DNA of 64,000 nt from Bacteroidota bacterium (GCA_023251755.1 JAHEYF010000015.1:1-64000); one strand, 5' to 3'. Shown: positions 15,328 to 25,254, numbered from the stretch's first letter. The notes: generated from the letters alone by a model not told the origin. Program-made: numbers and translations.

Positions 15328-16656
15328 CTACTGCTTTAACTGGTACTTGTTCATATACTTCTTATACAGCTCCTGTTGTGTGTTCGTAAGCATAATTTTT
15401 TTCCCATCCACAAAAGCCATTTCAATATTGTTGGTACGCATATCTAAGGCATCGCCGCTGCTCACAATAACAGAAGCCTGTTTGCCTGCTTCAAGGCTGC
15501 CTATTTGTTTGTCTACCCCTAAAATTTTAGCGGTGTTCAATGTAATTGCAATCAGTGCTTGTTCTTTTGTCAAGCCGTAAGCAGCAGCAGTTCCGGCTAA
15601 AAACGGGAGGTTGCGGGTGTTCATGGCTTCCATATCGCCTGAGTTTTCGAGGCAAAACAATACGCTGTCTTTTTGCAAAAGGTAAGGTAATTTGTAAGGC
15701 AGGTCTACGTCTTCCTGTTCTCTTTCAGGTAAATCGTGTACACGGTTTACCATGACGGCAATGTTGTTGTCGCGTAAAAGTTTTGTTACTTTCCAGGCGT
15801 CTTTTGCACCAACCAGCACGCATTTTTTTAATTCTAATTGTCGTATAAAATTAACAGCCGCTACAATGTCTTTTATACTTTCGGTGTGTATGTATAAATT
15901 TTGTGAACCATCGAAGATACCTTTCATGGCTTCGTAACGCAGGTTTGTTTCTTCTTTTGTTTTAGCCAGGTTATAGGCTTTGGCATCGGTAAAAAACTTT
16001 TTAATATCATTGAGCTGCTCTTCAAATTTATCGTTTTGCGAGGAGGCCTGTGGTTCAGCCCACCAGCCGTTGCGTTTGGTGCTGCGCGGAAAGTTAAGGT
16101 GGATGCCGTCTCCGCTTTTTAATACGGCGTCTTCCCAGTTCCATCCTTCGAGGGAAATAACACTGGAGGTGCCGCTGATTATACCGGCACGCGGTGTGGC
16201 CTGCACATACAAAACACCGTTGGTGCGCACAGTGGTGCTTACCTTGCTATCCATATTAAACGCAATTAATGATCGTACATGTGGGTTGTAGCCTCCAATT
16301 TCACCAAAGTCGTTGGTGGCGCGAACGGATTCTACTTCGCCCAGACCAAGCGTTGAATTGGGTGCAATAAAGGCGGGGTAAAGGTGTTTGCCATTCAGGT
16401 AAATGGTGGTGTCGTAAGCGCCCTGCCTTAGTTTTATGGTGGTGGCGTCGGCCACCAAATCTATCTTACCGTCTTTTATTCCTACCACTCCGTTTTCAAT
16501 TACTTTGCCATTGCCCACATGAACAGTTCCGCCGGAAAGTAAAATTGATTTTGTTTGTTTGTTTGCAGGTACAGGTGTTTGTGCGTTAAGTTGCACAGCC
16601 GCTAACAACAATAAACTTAAACATATAACAGGTCTATTTTTTTTGAAATTTTTCAT
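15328..16656 (-). CDS. Exported amidohydrolase-like protein, metal site degenerate
   Basis: This is a 442-residue protein with a signal peptide (VICLSLLLLAAVQLNAQ). It has the amidohydrolase composite fold at both ends: GTVHVGNGKVIENGVVGIKD at the N-terminus, and LTKEQALIAITLNTAKILGV with IGSLEAGKQASVIV at the C-terminus. The HxH metal motif that should follow the first strand is missing (HLYPAFIAPNSTLG), so catalysis is doubtful. It follows the 1010-residue paralogue by 27 bp and may act with it as an accessory subunit. I chose ATG 16656, just before the signal peptide, rather than 16677. Confidence 0.8.
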   Translation of the reverse strand: MKNFKKNRPVICLSLLLLAAVQLNAQTPVPANKQTKSILLSGGTVHVGNGKVIENGVVGIKDGKIDLVADATTIKLRQGAYDTTIYLNGKHLYPAFIAPNSTLGLGEVESVRATNDFGEIGGYNPHVRSLIAFNMDSKVSTTVRTNGVLYVQATPRAGIISGTSSVISLEGWNWEDAVLKSGDGIHLNFPRSTKRNGWWAEPQASSQNDKFEEQLNDIKKFFTDAKAYNLAKTKEETNLRYEAMKGIFDGSQNLYIHTESIKDIVAAVNFIRQLELKKCVLVGAKDAWKVTKLLRDNNIAVMVNRVHDLPEREQEDVDLPYKLPYLLQKDSVLFCLENSGDMEAMNTRNLPFLAGTAAAYGLTKEQALIAITLNTAKILGVDKQIGSLEAGKQASVIVSSGDALDMRTNNIEMAFVDGKKIMLTNTQQELYKKYMNKYQLKQ

Positions 16657-16683
16657 TCTTAATTCTAAATTATGCATTCTTAA

Positions 16684-19600
16684 TTAATTTCCCTGCCCTT
16701 CCAATGTTTCACAATGGTAGAGCTGTTGCTTACGTCCCACCGGCTTGTTTACCTTGCCTCCTTTGTTTTTTTCGGCAATCATTTTGCCAATAATGCGGGC
16801 GCGTTCTTTTTTAATTTCGTCGCGCAGTTTAACATCTTCTTCATTGTCAAAATAAATAATGCCGTCTATAATTGTTTTTTCGGCTCTGGCGTAAATGGAC
16901 AAAGGATGGTCGCTCCATAACACTACATCAGCCGACTTACCCACTTTAATACTTCCTACTTTATCGTCGATGTGCAATATTTTTGCGGGGTTGAGCGTAC
17001 ACAACTTCAGGGCTTCTTCTTCACTCAGTCCGCCATATTTAACCGATTTGGCGGCTTCCTGGTTTAAACGTCTGCCCATCTCGGCATCGTCGCTATTAAT
17101 GGCTGTGGTAACACCCATTTTGGTGAGTACGGCTGCGTTAAAGGGAATGGCGTCCATCACTTCCATTTTGTACGCCCACCAGTCGGAAAAGGTACTGGCT
17201 GCAACACCGTGTGCTTTCATCTTATCGGCCACCTTGTAACCTTCTAAAATATGGGTAAAGGTGTTTACCTTAAAACCCATACTATCAGCCACGTGCATCA
17301 GCATGTTGATTTCGCTTTGCACATAACTGTGGCAGGTAATGAAACGTTTTTTGTTGAGTATCTCAGCCAAAGCTTCTAACTCCAAATCGCGACGGGGAGC
17401 AGTTCTGCTTTTGCCACTTGAAAAAGCTTTCATCTTCGTATCGTATTCGTGGGCACGGGTAAAATGGTCGAAGTAGACTTGTTCTACCCCCATCCGTGTT
17501 TGCGGAAAACGGATGCTGTTGGCTTCGCCCCAATTGGATTGTTTTACGTTTTCGCCCAAAGCAAATTTAATGAAGCCGTCTGCTTTTTCGTATTTCATGT
17601 CTTCGGGACTTAAGCCCCAGCGCAATTTAACTAAACAGGATTGGCCACCTATAGGGTTTGCAGAACCATGCAGCAATTGCGAACAGGTGACCCCGCCCGA
17701 TAACTGACGATAGATGTTAATGTCTTCGGAATTAACCACATCACCAATGCGCACTTCGGCGCTTGAAGCCTGTGTGCCTTCGTTTACCCCTTCGCTCACG
17801 GCAATGTGTGAGTGCTCGTCAATAATGCCCGCAGTTAAATGTTTTCCTTTACCGTCGATTACTTTTGCGAATACATTTTTAGGGGCTTCGATGTTATCGG
17901 CTATGCGAACAATTTTTCCATCTACAATGTAAACGTCCTGTTCCTTTAAAATACCTTCGGCTTCGTTGGTCCAAACGGTCACTTTTTTAATTAAGATAGC
18001 TCCCAGCCTGTTTTTAAATTTCTGCACTAAGTTTTCTTTTGTTTCGGGGCGGCCATAACTGGTAAAGGGGTAAAACACTTCGCCTGTTTTAGGTTCTTCT
18101 GTTTTTTTATCGTTTTTCTTTTCTTCCTTTTTAAATTCTTCGGTGCGGGTCAGTTTAAAGTCTGTCCACTTACCATCGGCTAATTGAGCTTTGCCTTCAA
18201 TACTGAGGGTCTTTTCGTTAAAGCTTCCGCTGAAGCGGTAAAGGCTTACCGAATCGTTCATGTAATTAAAAGAAACCGTATTGTTTTTAAATGCAATGTT
18301 AACTGTTGTTTTTAGGGTGTCTTTTAAATAAATGGTCGCATTTGGTTTGTCTGCCTCACCGCCAATATCAAATTTATAGTTATTGGCATTAACATCCAGT
18401 TTGTACTTGCCGCGAATGTCGGGTACATTCATATCGCTGAATTTAAACTGTTTTCCGTTTACCCAGTTTTCGTAAATGGTAGTGCTTTCTTCAAAAATGC
18501 TTTTGGAAGAAATAAAAAAAGAAGCGATCATTCCTTTTTTCAGGTTGCCTATTTTATCGGCCACACCCAGCAACTGGGCAGGTGTAGCAGTAAGGGCTTT
18601 GAGTGCATTCTTTTCCGTTAAACCATAAGTAACAGCTTTGCGTAAATTTTTGAGAAAGTTTTTTTTGTCTTTTAAATCGGCGGTGGTGAGGGCAAACTGA
18701 ATTCCGTTTTCCTGCATCCACTTAGGATTGGCGGGGGCCATTTCCCAGTGTTTTAAATCGTACATATTCACCAGGTCTGCATCCAAAGGGTCTTCCACAT
18801 CAAAGGCTTCCGGGAAATTAAGGGGGACAATAAATTTGCAAAAGGTGTTTTGTATATCGTGTATGCGTTGGTATTCGTCGCCTTTGCCTTTAATGATGTA
18901 ATGTGCTTTGAACTCATCGCCCACTTTATCGGCACGCAGGGCACTCAGTTTATCCCGCACTTCAAAAATTTGTGGCAGGTCCTGTAGTTTGTTAAAAGCA
19001 TCGAGGGAAATATTGTACTCGTTGTTGTTTTTATTATGGGCATACCATTGTGCATCGTAATAGGTTTGCCGCAGGAGTGCAATGCTGCCCATCAGGGAAC
19101 TTGGGTAATCCTGTGTAGAAGAACCTTTACTAAAGGAATAAAAAGCGGCGGCTTTGTCTTTGATGATGTTTTCGTTTTCACTTTCGTTGCCAAGCGCAAC
19201 CAGTGTACCGCTACCCCTTACTATCCCATCTTTTTGAGAAGTGAGTACGGTCGAAAAACCCATGCGTCGCAATTCATCAGCAGCTTTCTCATTGATGGTA
19301 AAAATTTTAAAGGCCTCCACATCAGCTTTAATGGCCTGGTTCCACCCGTATGCTCCTTTTACATTGCTTTCCATTTGAGGCGCACCACGGCCTCCGCCGC
19401 TACCCGCTTTTATCTCGGGCATACCGTAATCGCTGTACATTTCAATAAAGGAAGGGTACAGGTGTTTGCCTTTTAAATCGTAAGTCACAGCTTCGGCAGG
19501 CACACTTACTTTTTCACCGGCCTCTACCACCAGCCCGTCTTTAATAATCAAGGTGGCGTTGTTGAGGACGGTTTCAAAATCGAGGTGCAAAGTACAATTG

Positions 19601-19716
19601 GTAAAGGCGTAATAATTGTGGTTGGGATTGGGCGCTCCGTTTACCGGGAAAGTGGATTGGGCTTTTGTATACAATACGAGGCTCAATAAGCTAAGGGACA
19701 CTAAAAATTTCTTCAT
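16684..19716 (-). CDS. Large exported double amidohydrolase
   Basis: This is a 1010-residue protein with a signal peptide (MKKFLVSLSLLSLVLYTKAQ). The N-terminal half (to about 430) is a degenerate amidohydrolase copy without HxH (HLYPSFIEMYSDYG). A beta-rich linker (about 430-560) follows. The C-terminal half is complete: HxH in GIIDEHSHIAVSEG, FITCHSYVQ, NTFTHILEG and the aspartate in AINSDDAEMGRR. Such proteins are periplasmic hydrolases of imidazolonepropionase/dipeptidase-like type; the substrate is unknown. First gene of a two-gene operon with the degenerate paralogue at 15328. Confidence 0.88.
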   Translation of the reverse strand: MKKFLVSLSLLSLVLYTKAQSTFPVNGAPNPNHNYYAFTNCTLHLDFETVLNNATLIIKDGLVVEAGEKVSVPAEAVTYDLKGKHLYPSFIEMYSDYGMPEIKAGSGGGRGAPQMESNVKGAYGWNQAIKADVEAFKIFTINEKAADELRRMGFSTVLTSQKDGIVRGSGTLVALGNESENENIIKDKAAAFYSFSKGSSTQDYPSSLMGSIALLRQTYYDAQWYAHNKNNNEYNISLDAFNKLQDLPQIFEVRDKLSALRADKVGDEFKAHYIIKGKGDEYQRIHDIQNTFCKFIVPLNFPEAFDVEDPLDADLVNMYDLKHWEMAPANPKWMQENGIQFALTTADLKDKKNFLKNLRKAVTYGLTEKNALKALTATPAQLLGVADKIGNLKKGMIASFFISSKSIFEESTTIYENWVNGKQFKFSDMNVPDIRGKYKLDVNANNYKFDIGGEADKPNATIYLKDTLKTTVNIAFKNNTVSFNYMNDSVSLYRFSGSFNEKTLSIEGKAQLADGKWTDFKLTRTEEFKKEEKKNDKKTEEPKTGEVFYPFTSYGRPETKENLVQKFKNRLGAILIKKVTVWTNEAEGILKEQDVYIVDGKIVRIADNIEAPKNVFAKVIDGKGKHLTAGIIDEHSHIAVSEGVNEGTQASSAEVRIGDVVNSEDINIYRQLSGGVTCSQLLHGSANPIGGQSCLVKLRWGLSPEDMKYEKADGFIKFALGENVKQSNWGEANSIRFPQTRMGVEQVYFDHFTRAHEYDTKMKAFSSGKSRTAPRRDLELEALAEILNKKRFITCHSYVQSEINMLMHVADSMGFKVNTFTHILEGYKVADKMKAHGVAASTFSDWWAYKMEVMDAIPFNAAVLTKMGVTTAINSDDAEMGRRLNQEAAKSVKYGGLSEEEALKLCTLNPAKILHIDDKVGSIKVGKSADVVLWSDHPLSIYARAEKTIIDGIIYFDNEEDVKLRDEIKKERARIIGKMIAEKNKGGKVNKPVGRKQQLYHCETLEGQGN

Positions 19717-19824
19717 GGATAAATGAATACCTTAAATTATGTTTAACAGAAACACGAATATATATACAAAAATAGCATTGTTTCCAAATTTGCAATACAA
19801 AGCATAATATTTGAGGGATTTTGT

Positions 19825-19832
19825 TACTTTTG
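19825..19832 (+). promoter_or_regulatory. Putative -7 box (TACTTTTG)
   Basis: Exact TAnnTTTG match 21 bp before the ATG of the SirB2-cytochrome gene. Confidence 0.4.
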
Positions 19833-19853
19833 AAGGTTAAATAAAATCTCATC

Positions 19854-20474
19854 ATGTACAACGCCCTACTGAAAACCCACTATATAGTAGTTACTTTGTT
19901 TTTACTTATTTATGTGGTAAAGACTATACTTTTATTAAGCAATAAAAACGACGTGCTGGCTGCATTTTCCAAAAAAGTGAAAGTGCCCGAAATGATTGTA
20001 AGTACCTTATTTTTACTTACCGGTATTTACTTAGCCACACAATTGTCCTTCAACGGTAAATACACTTACCTGTTCTGGATAAAAATAGCCATGGTAGTGG
20101 TTTCGATACCGGTTGCCATTGTGGGCTTTAAAAAGTCGAATAAAATACTGGCTGCTTTAAGTTTACTTTTAATTACGGGCAGCTTTGGTATTGCCGAATC
20201 TTTTCACAAGAAAAAAGGTATCGCTAAAGATGAAGTTGTAGTTTCGGGCAATGATGGCGCCCAGTTGTACCAGGCCAATTGCGCCCTGTGCCACGGCGGC
20301 GATGGAAAATTAGGCATGTCAGGCGCTGCTGATCTAACTGCAACTACACTGGATAAAGAAGGAATTAAAAACATTATACTCAATGGCAAAGGCGCCATGG
20401 TCCCTGTTCAGATGAATGCTGAACAGGCCGATGCTGTTGCTGCTTATGTGGAAGCCAACATCAAGGGCAGGTAA
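19854..20474 (+). CDS. SirB2-like membrane protein fused to cytochrome c domain
   Basis: This is a 206-residue protein. Residues 1-120 form four TM helices of the SirB2 type (LLKTHYIVVTLFLLIYVVKT and following). Residues about 130-206 form a class I cytochrome c domain with the haem site CALCHGG near residue 141 and a possible axial methionine in GAMVPVQM. The cytochrome domain would face the periplasm. It probably serves as a membrane-bound electron carrier. HflX follows 21 bp later on the same strand, but a functional link is unlikely. Confidence 0.85.
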   Translation: MYNALLKTHYIVVTLFLLIYVVKTILLLSNKNDVLAAFSKKVKVPEMIVSTLFLLTGIYLATQLSFNGKYTYLFWIKIAMVVVSIPVAIVGFKKSNKILAALSLLLITGSFGIAESFHKKKGIAKDEVVVSGNDGAQLYQANCALCHGGDGKLGMSGAADLTATTLDKEGIKNIILNGKGAMVPVQMNAEQADAVAAYVEANIKGR

Positions 20475-20495
20475 TTTGAGCGTGGGAAAGAAGGG

Positions 20496-21695
20496 ATGAA
20501 AAAAGAATTACACGAAACTGCAAAAAAACAGGAAACGGCCGTACTGATAGGTGTTGTAAACAAACAGCAAAGCGAGGAACAAGCCCGGGAATTTCTGGAT
20601 GAATTAGCTTTTCTGGCTGAAACATCGGGATTAAAAACCGAGCACCAATTTATACAACGCCTCGCCCGTCCCGACCCGGCTACTTTTGTAGGCAAGGGGA
20701 AACTCGAAGAAATTAAGGAATACGTAAAGGAGCATGAAGTCAACATCATTATTTTCGACGATGAACTTTCTCCTTCGCAACAACGCAACCTCGAAAAGGC
20801 TTTTGAAAAAAAAGTACTGGATCGCAACTTACTGATACTTGATATATTTGCCCAGCGCGCCCGCACGGCACATGCTAAAACGCAGGTGGAACTGGCCTTT
20901 TACCAATACATGCTGCCGCGCCTTACCGGTATGTGGACCCACTTAGAGCGCCAGCGCGGGGGAACAGGTACAAGGGGCGGATCGGGTGAAAAGGAAATTG
21001 AAACCGATCGGCGGATTGTGCGTGATAAAATTGCCTTGTTAAAAGAACGCCTGACTGAGATAGACAAACAAATGGCTACGCAGCGCAAAAGCCGTGGAGA
21101 GATGATACGCGTGGCTTTGGTGGGTTATACCAATGTGGGCAAAAGCACCATCATGAACCTCATCAGCAAAAGCGAAGTGTTTGCCGAAAATAAATTATTT
21201 GCCACACTCGACACCACCGTACGAAAAGTGGTGATCGACAACCTTCCTTTTTTATTATCAGACACGGTAGGTTTTATACGCAAGTTGCCGCATACTTTAG
21301 TAGAGAGTTTTAAATCTACCTTGGATGAAGTGCGTGAAGCGGATTTGTTGTTGCACGTAGTGGATATTTCCCATCCCAATTTTGAAGACCACATCAACGT
21401 AGTGAACGAAACACTGGTAGACATTAAAGCCAGTGATAAACCAATTATATTAGTCTTCAATAAAATTGATGCTTTCCGTTACATTGCCAAAGACGAAGAT
21501 GACCTTACTCCTATTACCAGAGAAAACCTGTCTCTCGAACAATTGAAAAAAACATGGATGGGCAAACTCAGGCACTCCTGCGTTTTTATTTCGGCTATGG
21601 ATAAGCAAAACATTGAGGAGTTCCGCAAATTGGTGTATGATACGGTGAAAGAGATGCACATAAAAAGGTATCCGTATAATAGTCTATTGTATTAG
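20496..21695 (+). CDS. hflX: Ribosome-associated GTPase HflX
   Basis: This 399-residue GTPase rescues or splits stalled 70S ribosomes under stress. The N-terminal nucleotide-binding domain contains DPATFVGKGKLEEIKEYV and IIFDDELSPSQQRNLEK. The linker carries the typical ARTAHAKTQVELA and GGTGTRGGSGEKEIETDRR stretches. The G domain has G1 GYTNVGKST, G3 DTVGFIRKLPH, G4 NKID and G5 ISA. Length and order are normal. Confidence 0.96.
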   Translation: MKKELHETAKKQETAVLIGVVNKQQSEEQAREFLDELAFLAETSGLKTEHQFIQRLARPDPATFVGKGKLEEIKEYVKEHEVNIIIFDDELSPSQQRNLEKAFEKKVLDRNLLILDIFAQRARTAHAKTQVELAFYQYMLPRLTGMWTHLERQRGGTGTRGGSGEKEIETDRRIVRDKIALLKERLTEIDKQMATQRKSRGEMIRVALVGYTNVGKSTIMNLISKSEVFAENKLFATLDTTVRKVVIDNLPFLLSDTVGFIRKLPHTLVESFKSTLDEVREADLLLHVVDISHPNFEDHINVVNETLVDIKASDKPIILVFNKIDAFRYIAKDEDDLTPITRENLSLEQLKKTWMGKLRHSCVFISAMDKQNIEEFRKLVYDTVKEMHIKRYPYNSLLY

Positions 21696-22208
21696 TTTTT
21701 TTTAGTTAGAAAGTTTAAAAGTTGCAAAGTTAGAAAGTTGGGATGCTCTATGCCTTGCAGATTTTTCTATTGCCACAGCGTGGTGACACAAAACCCCGAA
21801 AACCATATACTCCTGTAATTATAAATTGGCATTCTGAGGTACTAAATCAAGTCTATATAAAAATAAATATTATAGACTTCGGATGCTTCCATCAAAAAAT
21901 GTCTTCGGGTGATGTAATTTTATTCCTCTAAAATTAAACCCGGAGGTTCCGCGTGAAACGATCAAATTTCCTATAATATCAATGGGTTTTGTGCTTTTTA
22001 CCAAAAAACGGGTGCTCTACCTGTCTCATAGAAATCAGGTAGTGAATGATTTTTGTCAGCATACTGTCTTTTTAACAGACAAATTATAAACGTGACAAAA
22101 ACTTTTCCTGTGGTAATTAAGCGGGAAAGTTCCATCCTTATTATTGCTAAAGCTTTAACTGCTTAAAAAATTTAACGGAACTAAAATTAACTACTAAATC
22201 AAAAAATC
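21696..22208. other. 513-bp gene-free stretch
   Basis: No convincing gene. A 62-codon frame at 21743-21931 has no family features and unlike codon use. There is a small hairpin near 22063-22080 (TGTCT then AGACA). The sequence just before 22209 is AT-rich and probably carries the promoter of the secreted-protein gene, but I see no clear TAnnTTTG box. Confidence 0.4.
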
Positions 22209-23000
22209 ATGAGACACTCCTTAAAAACCATCGCAGCCCTTACAGGCTTTTGCTTTCTGTTTTCGTTTTCAGCGAATGCCCAATGGACAACAAGCGGAAC
22301 TAACATCTACAACAGCAATACCGGAAATGTAGGTATTGGTACAACAGCCCCAACAAGTAAACTACAGGTCAACAACGGGCTTATTTCCGTTACCGGGCCA
22401 AATTCAAGCGGGGGGCCCATGATCCTGTTGGGCCCGGCAAGTACAAGCAACCTTCATACCTGGGGCCTGGAAACAACACCTACAGGCTTAAATTTCTGGA
22501 GGCCCTGGAATGGACAAGCCAATGCCGGAAACTATTTTATGTTTCTGCAAAACTCCAATGGAAATGTTGGGATTAAAACGGATAATCCCACAGCAGGATT
22601 AACCGTAAACAGCAATGTGTTAATAGGCAACCCGGCCACTGTGACCCTGCCTGCCGGATATAAGTTGTATGTTGAAACCGGCATATTAACCGAGAAAGTA
22701 AAAGTAGCTGTTAAGGGTTCTCCAAACTGGGCCGATTATGTTTTTGCAAAGGAGTACAAATTAAAAAGCCTTTCGGAAGTTGAAAATTTTATCTCTGCCC
22801 ATCAACACCTGCCTAACATCCCTTCGGCACAGGAAGTAGTTGACAATGGAATTGACCTGGGGGAAATGGATGCAAAACTTTTAGGGAAAATTGAGGAATT
22901 AACACTTTATTTAATTGAACAGGATAAAAAAATAACTGTTTTGTCTGCTCAAAATGAGGCCTTGCAAAAACAAGTGTCCTCCCTGATTAAACAGAACTAA
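22209..23000 (+). CDS. Secreted tail-fibre-like protein with coiled-coil C-terminus
   Basis: This is a 263-residue exported protein (signal peptide to about FSANAQ, residue 25). The N-terminal repeats NTGNVGIGTTAPTSKLQVNN resemble phage tail-fibre-like secreted proteins common in Bacteroidota. The conserved end (YVFAKEYKLKSLSEVENFIS, HQHLPNIPSAQEV, GIDLGEMDAKLLGKIEELTL) is the S74-type chaperone-like region seen in these proteins, followed by a coiled coil. It is probably a trimeric surface fibre. The T9SS cargo gene follows 43 bp later and may share its transcript. Confidence 0.8.
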   Translation: MRHSLKTIAALTGFCFLFSFSANAQWTTSGTNIYNSNTGNVGIGTTAPTSKLQVNNGLISVTGPNSSGGPMILLGPASTSNLHTWGLETTPTGLNFWRPWNGQANAGNYFMFLQNSNGNVGIKTDNPTAGLTVNSNVLIGNPATVTLPAGYKLYVETGILTEKVKVAVKGSPNWADYVFAKEYKLKSLSEVENFISAHQHLPNIPSAQEVVDNGIDLGEMDAKLLGKIEELTLYLIEQDKKITVLSAQNEALQKQVSSLIKQN

Positions 23001-23043
23001 GGGGTCATTCATTTAATTATTCATCATTTAATACTTAAATAAT

Positions 23044-24072
23044 ATGTTAAGCCAATACCTCTTTCTATACCAAAAAAGACTATTGTTTTTTTTGAGTATG
23101 CTCAGCACACAACTATTAAGCTCGCAGGTTATTGTTGAGGGTGTAAACTATACCTCTGGCACATATAATTATTGTTCGCCGACGTCTATCATTTCACCAA
23201 ATGTAGCTACAAGCCTTGTAAATTTTAGCAACACCGCCGATGTGCAATACACCGCCACTACCTATATACTGTTACAGCCAGGTTTTAAAGCGGGGGCTTT
23301 TGCCACCAGTGGAAGCTTCACTGCGCTAATTGGAACATGCCCCATTACTGTTTTTAACGGATACTATGGAAGCACCTCTGCAAATAATTGCACTTATAGT
23401 GTTACTGCAATTATCCAGGAAAAGAATGGAAGTTTATCGAACACACTTACAATGACCTATTCAATTCCATTGGGTGTTGCAAAAGATTACGTGTTTACTA
23501 CCACTCCGGGGTATCAATTGGATTTCAGTACCCTGCATTTTACCGCTCAAACCGGCGCCTGCTCATTCAACTTTGGTTTAACGGATGCTACCCCAACAGG
23601 GAATTGTGCATCCTGCACCATTTCTTACCAGGTCACACAGTGGAGAAACATGAGTGCCGGCCGGAACAATTATTTTGAAATATGTGCGCAAACGGCTGTT
23701 GGAAAACAAAACAACGATGCCTCTGCTGCTGAAGCAAATCTTTTGAACAGCAGTAGCGGAACCAATGAAGACAACAATGCAACTGATACAAAAAGTATGC
23801 AGCGGGTTTCAGTTAATTCCAATATGTCCCGTGTTTTGGCTGATTTTCAGGTGTATCCCAACCCCTCTGAGGGTGTGTTTACTTTAAGTACACAAACTGA
23901 AATTGAAAAAAGTATTTTTGTTTACGATATCAGTGGCAGAATAATTTTTCAAAAAATAAACAGCACACAGGCTAAATTTGAAATTGACATCAGTACTTAC
24001 AGCAAAGGAATTTACCTGATAAGGCTTACTTCCGGTAATGAAACCTGGTCAAAAAAAATAATAAGCGAGTAA
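23044..24072 (+). CDS. Secreted protein with T9SS type A sorting domain
   Basis: This is a 342-residue protein. The C-terminal ~75 residues are a classical type IX secretion sorting domain: VYPNPSEGVFTLSTQ, FVYDISGRIIFQK, STYSKGIYLIRLTSGNE, then KKIISE. The central part contains paired cysteines (ASCTISYQ, NCTYSV), and an N-terminal segment (TATTYILLQPGFKAGAFATS) typical of surface proteins in this phylum. It shows that the organism has a T9SS. A strong terminator follows at 24094. Confidence 0.88.
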   Translation: MLSQYLFLYQKRLLFFLSMLSTQLLSSQVIVEGVNYTSGTYNYCSPTSIISPNVATSLVNFSNTADVQYTATTYILLQPGFKAGAFATSGSFTALIGTCPITVFNGYYGSTSANNCTYSVTAIIQEKNGSLSNTLTMTYSIPLGVAKDYVFTTTPGYQLDFSTLHFTAQTGACSFNFGLTDATPTGNCASCTISYQVTQWRNMSAGRNNYFEICAQTAVGKQNNDASAAEANLLNSSSGTNEDNNATDTKSMQRVSVNSNMSRVLADFQVYPNPSEGVFTLSTQTEIEKSIFVYDISGRIIFQKINSTQAKFEIDISTYSKGIYLIRLTSGNETWSKKIISE

Positions 24073-24093
24073 TACAATTCAGCTAAACAAAAG

Positions 24094-24121
24094 CCACCTG
24101 TAAACCAGGTGGTTTTTTTTG
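24094..24121 (+). terminator. Rho-independent terminator
   Basis: Stem CCACCTG/CAGGTGG with a 5-base loop followed by eight or more T, 20 bp after the T9SS cargo gene. Confidence 0.9.
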
Positions 24122-24260
24122 TTGTCAAGCAGGGAGGTTAAGCATAAAATTTATTCATACCAAATCTATTAAAAAGTTTAGCTTTGCATTTTGCCGGTAC
24201 AGGTTTTGAGTCAGATAAGCATTGGATTTGAACCATACCCCACAAACAACAATACTTGAA

Positions 24261-24743
24261 ATGATTAAATATCTTCGCACTACTTCCACCAACAAAGCCT
24301 TTCAGCAATTGGTTGCAGAACTGGATGCCGATTTAAGGATACGCGATGGGGAAGAGCATGCCTTTTACGCCCAGTACAATAAAACTGATACAATAAAATA
24401 CGTGCTTGTTGTTTATGATGAAGATGAAAGCCCTATAGGCTGCGGGGCGCTTAAGGAATACACCGGGGACACCATGGAAGTTAAACGTATGTACGTAGTC
24501 GTAAACAAACGCGGGCAGGGAATTGCCTCGGCTATTTTAAAAGAGCTTGAACAATGGGCTACCGAATTAAATTACAGCAGCTGCATATTGGAAACAGGTA
24601 TAAACCAACCCGAAGCCATTGCCCTTTATAAAAAAAACAAGTACAAAATAATCCCAAATTACGGGCAATATGCAGAAGCTGTGAACAGTGTTTGTTTTGA
24701 AAAAAGCTTAAGGGAACAAATACAGAACGGGCTTAACGGATGA
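24261..24743 (+). CDS. GNAT-family N-acetyltransferase
   Basis: This is a 160-residue acetyltransferase. Motif A is KRMYVVVNKRGQGIASAILK and motif B includes CILETGINQPEAIALYKKNKY. An in-frame TTG at 24222 would add 13 residues, but the ATG at 24261 starts at the first likely strand. The next gene overlaps its end by 4 bp (ATGA). The substrate is unknown. Confidence 0.85.
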   Translation: MIKYLRTTSTNKAFQQLVAELDADLRIRDGEEHAFYAQYNKTDTIKYVLVVYDEDESPIGCGALKEYTGDTMEVKRMYVVVNKRGQGIASAILKELEQWATELNYSSCILETGINQPEAIALYKKNKYKIIPNYGQYAEAVNSVCFEKSLREQIQNGLNG

Positions 24744-25249
24744 AACAGAAATTTTCTATAAGCCTTTTATTTATTCTGGTGAGCAATGTATTGTTTTCAC
24801 AAAAGGATTCCAGCCGCATTGCAGGCCATCTTATTTACATTGAAGCTGCTGGCACCGGTGGCTATGGCTCGTTGAATTACGAAAGGGTATTGTGCAGTAA
24901 AAAAAATTTCATATATTCCTTAAGGGCCGGCATCAGTACCTCGCACTTTAAAGACTTTACCAATAATTTCAATCCCGATCTACTTGTGCCCTTATCGCTT
25001 AATGTTAGTTATGGCAAAAATCATAAAATTATAGCGGGCCTGGGGCAAACCATTGCAAGTAAAGTTCAGGCGGCTTATGCAGACCTTCGTCCGCATCGGA
25101 AAACAAATTGCTATTCTAATTTTACATTTGGATATCGCTACCAAAAAAATACCGGCGGTTTAATTTTTACCTGTGCCTATACACCTGTACTCGATTGGAA
25201 AGGCCTTTTTAAAAACTGGATAGGAATTTCCTTTGGTTATTGCTTTTAA
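24740..25249 (+). CDS. Small exported beta-rich protein, unknown
   Basis: This is a 169-residue protein with a signal peptide (SLLFILVSNVLFSQ). Alternating aromatic and polar strands (TGGYGSLNYERVLCSKK, FGYRYQKNTGGLIFTCAYTP, WIGISFGYCF) and a final aromatic residue suggest a small outer-membrane barrel. It overlaps the acetyltransferase stop by 4 bp and is followed by a lipoprotein gene, forming a tight three-gene operon. No function assigned. Confidence 0.65.
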   Translation: MKQKFSISLLFILVSNVLFSQKDSSRIAGHLIYIEAAGTGGYGSLNYERVLCSKKNFIYSLRAGISTSHFKDFTNNFNPDLLVPLSLNVSYGKNHKIIAGLGQTIASKVQAAYADLRPHRKTNCYSNFTFGYRYQKNTGGLIFTCAYTPVLDWKGLFKNWIGISFGYCF

Positions 25250-25254
25250 AACAA

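Noticed and set aside
21743-21931. 62-codon frame after hflX
   Set aside because: No signal, motif or ribosome site, and the sequence looks like non-coding spacer.
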